Positions 54,784 through 62,568 of a stretch of DNA of 64,000 nt are shown piece by piece. Made by a program: the position numbers and the translations under genes. The DNA is taken from positions 148,880 to 212,879 of the forward strand of contig NZ_CADIKK010000011.1 of NCBI RefSeq assembly GCF_902859915.1. The letters run 5' to 3'. Positions within the stretch are counted from its first letter, which is position 1. Each line of letters opens with the position of its first letter. The DNA is from Paraburkholderia ultramafica (lineage in GTDB: Bacteria; Pseudomonadota; Gammaproteobacteria; Burkholderiales; Burkholderiaceae). The notes below the pieces were generated by a model. It had not been told where the DNA came from and ran no database searches. It saw nothing but the letters and a program-made list of their open reading frames with translations.

Positions 54784-55694
54784 TATGCCTTCCACAACGA
54801 TTCAGCTCTGGGCTGCCGGTCAGCGGCATTCACCGCCTCGATGAAGTAAGGCGTCAAGGACGCGACATCTCGCGAGGCATAGCCGTGCCCTATCGCCTGC
54901 ATGACCTGAGCCATCGCCGCCTGCATCCCGGGAATCGGAACGTCAAGGGCTGCAGCTTCGGCAGCAATCGCGTGCATATCCTTATAGAGACCGGCTACGT
55001 CGAATGCAGCGGTCGAATTCCCGCCCAGGATGACTTCTTTTTTCGCCGGCAACATGGCAAGGGCGGCCGGGCTGTCGATCACTGCCTCGAGCATGAGTTC
55101 GCGCGACAGGCCACTACGCTCGGCCAACGCCAGGCTCTCGCCAAGCAGTTGCCAGTAGCTGCAAAGAATCAAGTTCAGCGACAACTTCATCGCCGCCCCC
55201 AACCCAACCGATCCCAGCCACCACTGTTTGCGCGAGAAGGCCTTGAGAACCGGTCCCAGTAACGGCTCGTCACTCGCCGGCGCACCAACCATACTCACCA
55301 ACTGGCCGGCCCGAGCCGGCCCGACGGTTCCAATAACAGGCGCGTCGGTATAAACGCCCCCATATCGCGCGACGATGCCCGCTACCTGGCGGTGTGTGCT
55401 TGGCCGCACCGTGCTCATTTCGAGAAATCGACGGCCATCTGCCACAAGTGCGAGGCGCGCATATAGGTCGAGCACGCTTGCGTCATCATGAAGCATGGTA
55501 ATCACGAGATCGCTGGTGCGTACGAGCGCTTCGGGGGTTTCGGCAAGCGTGGCGCCCACCGAAATGACGGGCTCACACCGCGAGGTGGTACGGTTCCATA
55601 CCGTGACGCTGAAATCGGCACCCAGAAGCCGCGGCACGATCGCTTGGCCCATGCGCCCGAGGCCGATGAAGCCGACGTGTTGGATAGTGTTCAT
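54783..55694 (-). CDS. NAD(P)-dependent beta-hydroxyacid-type dehydrogenase
   Basis: 303 aa; ATG 55694 after AGGAG. Dinucleotide-binding HVGFIGLGRMGQAIVPRLLG at the N-terminus; substrate motif region TDAPVIGTVGPARAGQLVSM in place of the usual D-A-P-V-S-G-G; catalytic Lys region LGAAMKLSLNLILCSYWQLL (conserved G-x-x-x-K-x-x-x-N). It belongs to the 3-hydroxyisobutyrate/glyoxylate-reductase-like superfamily, often also annotated as imine-reductase-like or 6-phosphogluconate dehydrogenase NAD-binding proteins. The altered substrate loop suggests an unusual substrate. Third gene of the P450 operon. Confidence 0.9.
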   Translation of the reverse strand: MNTIQHVGFIGLGRMGQAIVPRLLGADFSVTVWNRTTSRCEPVISVGATLAETPEALVRTSDLVITMLHDDASVLDLYARLALVADGRRFLEMSTVRPSTHRQVAGIVARYGGVYTDAPVIGTVGPARAGQLVSMVGAPASDEPLLGPVLKAFSRKQWWLGSVGLGAAMKLSLNLILCSYWQLLGESLALAERSGLSRELMLEAVIDSPAALAMLPAKKEVILGGNSTAAFDVAGLYKDMHAIAAEAAALDVPIPGMQAAMAQVMQAIGHGYASRDVASLTPYFIEAVNAADRQPRAESLWKA

Positions 55695-55705
55695 TTTCAA
55701 TGCTC

Positions 55706-56362
55706 CTATCGCAGACTGACGACCCGCTGCTCCAACGGCTTCCACTCTGCATATTTGGCCTTGGCCCCTTCAATCCATGTCGCCGTCTCGCCGTAGATCA
55801 AATATTCCGGCGGAAGAATCATTCCGCGCAGAAAGGTGGTCTTCGCGCCGTCACGCACCGTCGAAACAAGCGGATAGGCACCTTCCTCGTACCAGACATC
55901 CCCTCGTCTGGTGTTGACTGTGTTTTCCCCTTTTTCCGATTCGGTGCGAAGATCGCCTTCGATCAAGCAGCGAATTCCCGAACCGGGGTGGGAGTGCAAT
56001 CCCGTTGTTCCTTCGAACCCGACGATGCAATCGAGGCGGAATAGCCACTTCGAGGTAGGCATCATTTCGAACATTTTTACGCGGCGTGCCATTCGCAGTC
56101 TGGACAACACACCTGTACCGCTCAACAACCCGAGGCCGGCGTCGTCTCGAACCAGTCCCCATCGCCACAATTCCGCACCCACGCTGCCCGCTTCGACGGT
56201 CAGGATTTCCTCGGCATAGCAGGCCTTGCCCGCGGCTAGTTCCACACCATTTACGAGAGCCGAGCCCGACGCGATATAAACCATCGAGTGTTGCGCGGGT
56301 ACCTCCGGAATCGTCTTCGCGCCGGGAAGCAGTTGATCGGCCCATTTCATCAATTTATACAT
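55706..56362 (-). CDS. Cupin-domain protein
   Basis: 218 aa; start MYKLMKWADQLLPGAKTIPE at 56362, with AAGGA upstream. The second half carries a cupin metal site (TTGLHSHPGSGIRCLIEGDL) with His-x-His and a downstream acidic/His pattern, followed by the second motif around RRGDVWYEEGAYPLVSTV. The first half looks like a degenerate cupin (SMVYIASGSALVNGVELAAG). Cupins next to P450s can be dioxygenases, isomerases or sensors; the role here is unknown. It lies 102 bp downstream of the P450 and 11 bp upstream of the dehydrogenase. Confidence 0.8.
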   Translation of the reverse strand: MYKLMKWADQLLPGAKTIPEVPAQHSMVYIASGSALVNGVELAAGKACYAEEILTVEAGSVGAELWRWGLVRDDAGLGLLSGTGVLSRLRMARRVKMFEMMPTSKWLFRLDCIVGFEGTTGLHSHPGSGIRCLIEGDLRTESEKGENTVNTRRGDVWYEEGAYPLVSTVRDGAKTTFLRGMILPPEYLIYGETATWIEGAKAKYAEWKPLEQRVVSLR

Positions 56363-56464
56363 TATCCAATCCTTACCAATAATTGTGATCATTCCCCCGA
56401 AACTGAAATTTCCAGTTAGTTGGACTTGCCCGTATGCGCCGGCAGTCTCAAGCCGGCTATGCGT

Positions 56465-58816
56465 TTACAGTTCGAGCACGAGCCTTTCACCGCCGCACGA
56501 GCGCGAACAGCAGGTCATCATGCGATTGTGCGCCTCGCGCTCGGCGCGCGTGAGCACCATGTCGCGATGGTCCACTTTGCCAGCCAGCACCCGTACCTCG
56601 CACGACCCGCACAGGCCTTCTCGACAGTCACTCTGTACGTCGATGTTGGCCTGCTGCAGCGCCGCGAGCACCGTCTGATTCGCCGCGACCGGAATCACAA
56701 GGCCAGAGTCTTTCAGTTCGATCTCGAACGCATGTTCCTTCGACGGGTCGAGAGTAGTCTTTGTCGATACGAAATGCTCTACGCGCAGCGCGTCTTCCGG
56801 CCAATGCGCGCAGCTCGCCGCCACCGCTTCGAGCATCCCCACCGGCCCGCATGCATAAATGTGCGCGTGCTCGTCCGCTAGCGCGAAGAGTGACGTGAAA
56901 TCGTTGAGTGAGCCTTCTTCCAATACGTGCACATTAAGGCGTTCGCCGTGCAACGCGGCCAGCTCGTCGAGCATCGCCATCGATGCGCGGCGTCGCCCGC
57001 TGTAATGAATCGTGTAATCGATACCCCCAGCCTTTGCTGCTCGCGCCATCGCGCTGATCGGTGTGATACCGATGCCGCCGGCGATGAAGATCGCCCTGTG
57101 CGAATCGGCAGCGAAATGGAAGTGATTGCGCGGGCCGCGAATCTTCAGTACATCGCCCGCCTTGACGTTGGCATGGATCCAGGCCGATCCGCCGCGGCTC
57201 TCCTGCTCTCGCAGCACCGCTATCTCGAAGGCGCTGCGATCCCGCGGATCGCCACAAAGCGAATACTGGCGTGAGAGTCCGGAGTCGCCGCAGATAACAT
57301 CGATATGTGAACCCGGCGCCCAGCCCGGCAATGGCTTGCCATCTGGGGAGGCGAGCCTTACACGCACGATCCGATCCGCGCACGCCGACACGCTCTCGAC
57401 TATCACCGCGCGGCTCACCGCATGCGACGATGGCTCACCGATCCGCACCGTTGCGCGCGCCTTCAGCACGGATGGTTCGTGGCGCTCCGGATTTTGCGCA
57501 GGATCCCATTCCACATAGAGATGCTCCGGCCCGCGAAACGACGTGTTCGGCACGTACGTGAAGCGCTGTTCGGCAAGCCGCATGTGCGGCAGTCGGCGGG
57601 CGAACTCGTCGAGAAAGACCTGCATCTCCATGCGCGCGAGGTTCTTGCCCATGCACTGATGCGAGCCATAGCCGAAGGTGAGCTGATCGCTGGCGTTCTC
57701 GCGGCGGATATCGAAGAGGTCCGCGTCCGCGAACCGGTGCTCATCGTGATTGGCCGACGACGTCACGATGAGCAGCTTCGAGCCCGCCGGAATGTCGACG
57801 CCGCCGATGGTGACGTCTTTCGTCGTCAGCCGGCGCCACGCGGCGACCGATCCGTTGTGGCGCAGACATTCCTCGACGGCGTTGGGAATGAGGCTCGGGT
57901 CCTCGCAGATGTCGCGCCATGCCTGCGGGTGCTGCAAGAGCAGCTTCATCGCATTGGCGGTCGCGTTGGCCGTCGTCTCATGCGCGGCGACGATGCCAGC
58001 CATCATCATCGAATGCAGATAGGAATCCGTCACCACGTCTGGCAGTTCTTGCTGCTTGCGGATGCCGTACTGCATCCAGCCCGGACCGGACGGGTCGCCG
58101 CGCATCTTGTCGAGCACCTTGCCCGCGAACTGCCAGAACTTCCCGACCGCATGCGCGACTTCGACCTGCTCTTCCGGCCCCGGGCGGCCCCATGTGTTCA
58201 CTGTGTGCGCGATCGAATACTTGCGCAACGTGTCCATGTCCTCTTCCGGCACGCCAAGAAAATGCAGCGCAACCGTGAGCGGGACTTCCCACAGCATCTG
58301 GTCGACAAGGTCGGCGCGGCCGTCGTCGATGAACCGATCTACATACTCGCGCGCGAGCTCGCGCACCATCGGCTCATGATGCTTAAGCGCCTCGGGTGTG
58401 AACGGATCCATCAACGCACGACGGCGCGGCATGTGCGCTGGCTCGTCTTCGTTCACAAGCGTGCGGTTCATCGCGTAGCGATACGACTCCAGCACCGCAT
58501 TCGCTTCAGCGCCGGTCGGCGTGATTTTCTCGAGCGCGATCGACGGGCTGAAGGTGAGGTTGTCGCGAAAGATCGCCTTGATGTCGTCGTAGCGCGTGAC
58601 AACCCAATAGCCGAGCTTGGGGCTGTAGAAGACCGGCTCCTGCTCGCGGGCCCAGCGCACGTATTCGGGCGGGTCCTGCTGATACCCGTCCTCGAACGGA
58701 TCGAACGCCGCAGCGCGTGCGCTCACCGGCCAACCGCCGGGCGTGAGCGCAGCGTCAGGCGCCGCGCCATGGAAAGGACACTTCGATACACCGGGATCTG
58801 GGGCGACTGCGGTCAT
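56465..58816 (-). CDS. Self-sufficient cytochrome P450 fused to FMN/2Fe-2S reductase (CYP116B-like)
   Basis: 783 aa; ATG 58816 (MTAVAPDPGVSKCPFHGAAP) with GGAG seven bases upstream. P450 domain: I-helix AGIVAAHETTANATANAM, K-helix ExxR in VEECLRHN, heme-binding FGYGSHQCMGKNLAR with Cys388. Reductase: flavin-binding RQYSLCGDPRDRSAFEIAVL, NAD(P)H-binding FIAGGIGITPISAMA, and a C-terminal 2Fe-2S ferredoxin with CREGLCGSC (about residues 729-737) and a later Cys. The domain order P450, FMN-reductase, ferredoxin is that of CYP116B/P450RhF. It is the first gene of the operon and catalytically autonomous. Substrates of relatives are small aromatics, ethers and alkanes; the substrate here is unknown. 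Confidence 0.94.
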   Translation of the reverse strand: MTAVAPDPGVSKCPFHGAAPDAALTPGGWPVSARAAAFDPFEDGYQQDPPEYVRWAREQEPVFYSPKLGYWVVTRYDDIKAIFRDNLTFSPSIALEKITPTGAEANAVLESYRYAMNRTLVNEDEPAHMPRRRALMDPFTPEALKHHEPMVRELAREYVDRFIDDGRADLVDQMLWEVPLTVALHFLGVPEEDMDTLRKYSIAHTVNTWGRPGPEEQVEVAHAVGKFWQFAGKVLDKMRGDPSGPGWMQYGIRKQQELPDVVTDSYLHSMMMAGIVAAHETTANATANAMKLLLQHPQAWRDICEDPSLIPNAVEECLRHNGSVAAWRRLTTKDVTIGGVDIPAGSKLLIVTSSANHDEHRFADADLFDIRRENASDQLTFGYGSHQCMGKNLARMEMQVFLDEFARRLPHMRLAEQRFTYVPNTSFRGPEHLYVEWDPAQNPERHEPSVLKARATVRIGEPSSHAVSRAVIVESVSACADRIVRVRLASPDGKPLPGWAPGSHIDVICGDSGLSRQYSLCGDPRDRSAFEIAVLREQESRGGSAWIHANVKAGDVLKIRGPRNHFHFAADSHRAIFIAGGIGITPISAMARAAKAGGIDYTIHYSGRRRASMAMLDELAALHGERLNVHVLEEGSLNDFTSLFALADEHAHIYACGPVGMLEAVAASCAHWPEDALRVEHFVSTKTTLDPSKEHAFEIELKDSGLVIPVAANQTVLAALQQANIDVQSDCREGLCGSCEVRVLAGKVDHRDMVLTRAEREAHNRMMTCCSRSCGGERLVLEL

Positions 58817-58840
58817 GTTCTTCTCCGAATGCGATACCAT

Positions 58841-58861
58841 TTGCGTAACGATAATACGCAA
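58841..58861. promoter_or_regulatory. Inverted repeat TTGCGTA-7-TACGCAA before the P450 gene
   Basis: TTGCGTA at 58841-58847 and TACGCAA at 58855-58861 are perfect arms around ACGATAA, only 24-44 bp upstream of the P450 ATG, with an extra TGCGTAA half-site following at about 58862. The spacing and symmetry fit a TetR/MarR/GntR-like operator overlapping the promoter. The Tn3-type terminal repeat begins 36 bp further upstream (58898), so the native promoter may be cut. Confidence 0.5.
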
Positions 58862-58897
58862 TGCGTAAATAAGTAATCCGGGTAAACCTTGCCATAT

Positions 58898-58935
58898 GGG
58901 GGCGTCTCAGAATTCGGAAAAAATCGTACGCTAAG
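58898..58935. repeat. 38-bp terminal inverted repeat of a Tn3-family transposon
   Basis: Begins GGGGGCGTCTCAGAATTCGG and ends ACGCTAAG, the length and end signature of Tn3/Tn21-subgroup inverted repeats. The tnpA stop codon (TAG, complement of 58931-58933) falls inside it, as is common in this family. It marks the left boundary of the transposon, about 80 bp upstream of the P450 start. The other end is not in the window. Confidence 0.9.
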
Positions 58936-61693
58936 GGTTGGCCAGAGGCCGTAGCGGCCTGAACTTGCCTGTGCCCGCCTTGACGCTGTTGCGCCACAGA
59001 TAATCGCCGGTCAGGTTGATGTGTTCCCAGCCCAGCGGCGACAGGTATTGCAGTAACGCGTCGTCCACCAAGTGTCCGTGGCCGCGCAGGGCACCGGTCG
59101 CGCGCTCCAGATAGACCGTATTCCACAGCACGATGGCTGCGGTCACCAGATTGAGGCCGCTGGCCCTGTAGCGCTGGTGCTCAAAGCTGCGATCACGGAT
59201 TTCACCCAGGCGGTAGAAGAACACCGCCCTGGCTAGCGCGTTGCGGGCCTCGCCCTTATTCAGCCCGGCGTGAACACGGCGGCGCAGTTCCACGCTTTGC
59301 AGCCAGTCGAGGATGAACAACGTCCGCTCGATGCGGCCCAGCTCACGCAGAGCAACAGCCAGACCGTTTTGACGTGGATAGCTGCCGAGCTTGCGCAGCA
59401 TCAGCGAGGCAGTCACCGTACCCTGCTTGATCGAGGTGGCCAGTCGAAGAATCTCGTCCCAATGCGCGCGGATGTGCCTGATGTTCAGCATGCCGCCGAT
59501 CATGGGCTTTAGAGCGTCATAGCTGACGTCACCCTTCGGGAGGTACAGCTTGGTGTCGCCAAGATCGCGGATGCGTGGTGCGAAGCGGAACCCCAACAGG
59601 TGCATCAGGGCGAAAACATGGTCAGTGAAGCCTGCCGTGTCCGTGTAGTGCTCTTCGATCCGCAAATCTGACTCGTGGTACAGCAGGCCGTCGAGCACGT
59701 AGGTCGAATCCCGAATGCCAACGTTGACCACCTTGCCGCTGAACGGCGCGTACTGGTCGGAGATGTGTGTGTAAAACATCCGACCCGGGTCGCCACCGTA
59801 CTTCGGGTTGATGTGCCCGGTACTCTGGGCCTTGCCACCTGCCTTGAAGCGTTGGCCGTCCGATGATGACGTGGTGCCGTCGCCCCAATTCCCGGCGAAA
59901 GGTTGGCGGAATTGGGCATTGACCAGCTCGGCGAGCGCTGTCGAGTAGGTTTCGTCGCGAATATGCCAGGCTTGCAGCCACGACAGCTTGGCGTAGGTCG
60001 TGCCGGGGCACGACTCGGCCATCTTCGTCAGACCGAGATTGATCCCGTCGGCAAGGATCGCCGTCAGGAGGAGTGTCTTCTCCTTCGCGGTATCGTTAGT
60101 CTTGAGATGCGTGAAGTGCCTGGTGAAGCCGGTCCACTCATCAACCTCCATCAACAGCTCGGTAATCTTCACGTGCGGCAACAGCGCGGCCGACTGGTCG
60201 ATCAGTGTTTGGGCGGCATCGGGCACAGCCGCATCCAGCGGCGTGATTTTCAGTCCGGACGCACTGATGAAGGCATCCGGCAGATCGTTGGTCGCCGCCA
60301 TACGGTTCACTGTTGCGAGCTGCTGTTCCAGCAGCGACAGGCGCTCGTCCAGGTACTGATCGCAGTCCGTGGCCACTACCAGCGGCAATTCGCTGGTCAG
60401 CTTCAGGTGGGCAAACTTTTCGGCGGGCACAAGGTATTCGTCGAAGTCCTTGAATTGGCGCGAGCCTTGTACCCAGACGTCACCTGAGCGCAACGCATTT
60501 TTCAGCTCGGACAGTGCGCACAACTCGTAGTAACGCCGGTCGATGCCGTCGTCGGTGAGAACCAGTTTTGCCCAGCGCGGTTTGACGAATTCGGTCGGCG
60601 CGTCGGCAGGCACCTTACGAGCGTTGTCGGTGTTCATGCCACGCAGCAGATCGATGGCATCGAGCACGCTTTTTGCGGCTGGTGCCGCACGCAGCTTCAG
60701 CACCGCCAGGAATTCCGGCGCATAACGGCGCAAAGTGGCGTAGCTTTCGCCGAGGCGATGCAGGAAATCGAAGCCCTCAGGCTGTGCGAGCTTCTGTGCC
60801 TCGCTGACGCTGGCGGCAAAGGTCTCCCAGGGAAGCACGGACTCGATGGCCGCGAAAGGATCGCCACCGCTCTGCTTGGCATCGAGCAAGGCTTGGCCAA
60901 TCTGTCCGTAAAGGCGCACCTTGTCGTTGATCGCCTTGCCCGTGGACTGGAACTGCTGCTGATGCTTGTTTTTGGCAGCATTGAACAACTTTCCGATGAT
61001 CCGGTCGTGCAGGTCGATGATTTCGTCGGTGACAGTGGCCATGCCTTCGATCGCCAACGCCACCAGCGTGGCATAGCGCCGCTGCGACTCGAACTTGGCC
61101 AGGTCCGCGGGCGTCATCTGTCCACCCTCGCGGGCGATTTTGAGCAGGCGGTTTTGGTGTACCTGCCGGTCAATGCCGGCAGGTAGGTCGAGTGCTTGCA
61201 AGGTTTTGAGACGCTCAATGTGTTCGAGCATATGACGCGAGTTCGGTTTGGTGGGCGACTGGCGCAGCCAGGCCAGCCATGTCGTCTTGCTGCCGTCCTT
61301 GCGTTTCAGCAAGTCGGCAAGCCGCTGACAGTGAACGTCCGACAAGGGATCGGTTAAAACCGCGTAGATGCGCCGGTTGGCGCGCGTGATGGCCTCGGCG
61401 CATACGCGTTCTACGACATGCAATGCCGGGACGATGACGTGTTGCGCGCGCAGAGAATCCAGCGCGTGCCCTGCGAGCACAAAACCTTTGTCGGTCTGTA
61501 GCGCGATTTCAGTTAGCGCATGCACAGCTTGCCGAAAGTGGCCCAGGCCGAACGGCATCAAGCCCAAGTAAGTACGCAGTTCGAGTAGATGTTCGCGCCG
61601 GGTTTCCTCTCGCTGGGCGTACTGCGACCAGGATGCCGGGTCCATGCGCAATTGCGTAGCGACCCACTGTAATAGGTATGCGGCTCGTCTGGG
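58931..61693 (-). pseudogene. tnpA: Tn3-family transposase TnpA, N-terminus cut off
   Basis: Frame reads back to [20 protein letters not shown] and [12 protein letters not shown], segments that normally lie about 75-100 residues into the roughly 990-aa protein; a stop codon then ends the frame at about 61697. The remaining ~920 residues include the DDE core ([40 protein letters not shown]) and the C-terminal [10 protein letters not shown] motif. The missing N-terminal part is the inverted-repeat-binding domain, so the protein as encoded is unlikely to work unless started at the ATG 61651. Confidence 0.9.
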
Positions 61694-61723
61694 CCGTTAT
61701 GGACAGCGCATTGAGGGTTTGGG

Positions 61724-61758
61724 TAATTTGGTGTCCACCAAATTATTGCGGACACCAA
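61724..61758. promoter_or_regulatory. Nested inverted repeats before the IS66 tnpA gene
   Basis: TAATTTGGTG (61724-61733) and CACCAAATTA (61736-61745) are perfect arms around TC. TTGGTGTCC (61728-61736) also pairs perfectly with GGACACCAA (61750-61758). The two stems are mutually exclusive, which is the layout of an operator or an mRNA switch controlling the first IS66 gene, whose GTG start is at 61760. Confidence 0.5.
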
Positions 61759-61759
61759 A

Positions 61760-62194
61760 GTGGACAATACATTGAAGGCGCGGGCAGCCGGTGGCGCATA
61801 TAAGCGACCGAATTTCCCTGCGGAGTTCAAACGGCGCGTGGTAGAGCAGTCATTTGAGCCGGGTGCCTCGGTGGCGTTGATTGCGCGTGCCAACGAGGTC
61901 AATGCGAATTTGCTGTTCAAATGGCGACGGCAGTATCTGCAAGGCGCCTACGGCATCCCGTCGCTTCCCAACCCCACGATATCCGACCCTGACCGGGAGA
62001 GTGCGCCGCTGTTGCCGGTGAGCATTGTCGCCGACACGGCCGAATCGACCCCGGTGACGGTGCGCGATGCGGGCGGCGTGAACACGGTGGTTGAGAACGT
62101 GTGCGAGGTGGTGTTCAGCAATGCGTGTCTGCGGATCCGCGGCGAGGTCTCGGCCGCCACGCTACGTCTGTTGATCCGTGAGCTGTCGCGATGA
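61760..62194 (+). CDS. tnpA: IS66 TnpA (helix-turn-helix accessory protein)
   Basis: 144 aa, GTG start at 61760. Opening YKRPNFPAEFKRRVVEQSFE, then VALIARANEVNANLLFKWRR is the IS66 orf1/IS3-orfA-like helix-turn-helix with a leucine-containing C-terminal part (GEVSAATLRLLIRELS). Its stop overlaps the tnpB start (ATGA). Confidence 0.85.
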   Translation: MDNTLKARAAGGAYKRPNFPAEFKRRVVEQSFEPGASVALIARANEVNANLLFKWRRQYLQGAYGIPSLPNPTISDPDRESAPLLPVSIVADTAESTPVTVRDAGGVNTVVENVCEVVFSNACLRIRGEVSAATLRLLIRELSR

Positions 62195-62538
62195 TCGGCC
62201 TGCCGGCGGGCACACGTATCTGGATCGCCGCAGGGGTGACCGACATGCGCTGCGGCTTTCAGGGCCTGGCCGCCAAGGTACAGATGGCGCTTGAGGAGAA
62301 TCCGCTGGGCGGTCACGTGTTCATCTTCCGCGGCCGTCGCGGCGACCTGGTAAAAATTCTTTGGGCCACCAGCGACGGGCTATGGCTGCTTGCCAAGCGG
62401 CTCGAACGTGGCCGCTTCGTTTGGCCGCAGGCCGATAGCGGCAAGATCCATCTGACCCACGCCCAGCTGTCGATGCTGCTCGAAGGCATCGACTGGCGGC
62501 AGCCACGCCGCACCGCTGAGCCACTGTCGATGTTGTAA
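62191..62538 (+). CDS. tnpB: IS66 TnpB (Orf2)
   Basis: 115 aa. IGLPAGTRIWIAAGVTDMRC, GFQGLAAKVQMAL, HVFIFRGRRGDLVKILWATS and DGLWLLAKRLERGRFVWP are the fixed motifs of the IS66 Orf2 family (PF05717). An accessory protein needed for transposition of IS66 elements; biochemical role unclear. Confidence 0.93.
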   Translation: MIGLPAGTRIWIAAGVTDMRCGFQGLAAKVQMALEENPLGGHVFIFRGRRGDLVKILWATSDGLWLLAKRLERGRFVWPQADSGKIHLTHAQLSMLLEGIDWRQPRRTAEPLSML

Positions 62539-62568
62539 ACCGCGCGGCACCTGCGTAAACTGCGTGGC

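Larger units (their letters stand above)
51566..55099. repeat. Perfect tandem duplication, two units of 1,767 bp
   Basis: Unit 1 is 51566-53332 and unit 2 is 53333-55099. All encoded frames recur at an offset of exactly 1,767 with no difference that I can see. The 6-bp sequence CGCGCG occurs at 51566, at the junction 53333 and again at 55100, so the duplication was probably created by recombination at this microhomology. Unit content: LysR codons 20 to end, a complete HD-domain gene, and the C-terminal third of the dehydrogenase. One LysR copy and one dehydrogenase copy stay intact; the HD gene is present twice. Confidence 0.95.
58898..61693 (-). mobile_element. Tn3-family transposon, left part, interrupted by an IS66-type element
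   Basis: Comprises the 38-bp repeat and a tnpA that is whole from its C-terminus up to about residue 90 of the normal protein. Homology ends near 61693, where the IS66-type element begins. No resolvase or res site is visible on this side. The remainder of the transposon presumably lies beyond the IS66 element, outside the window. Confidence 0.85.

Noticed and set aside
57422..58876. 484-codon plus-strand frame
   Set aside because: Antisense to the P450 gene; Arg/His-rich shadow frame.
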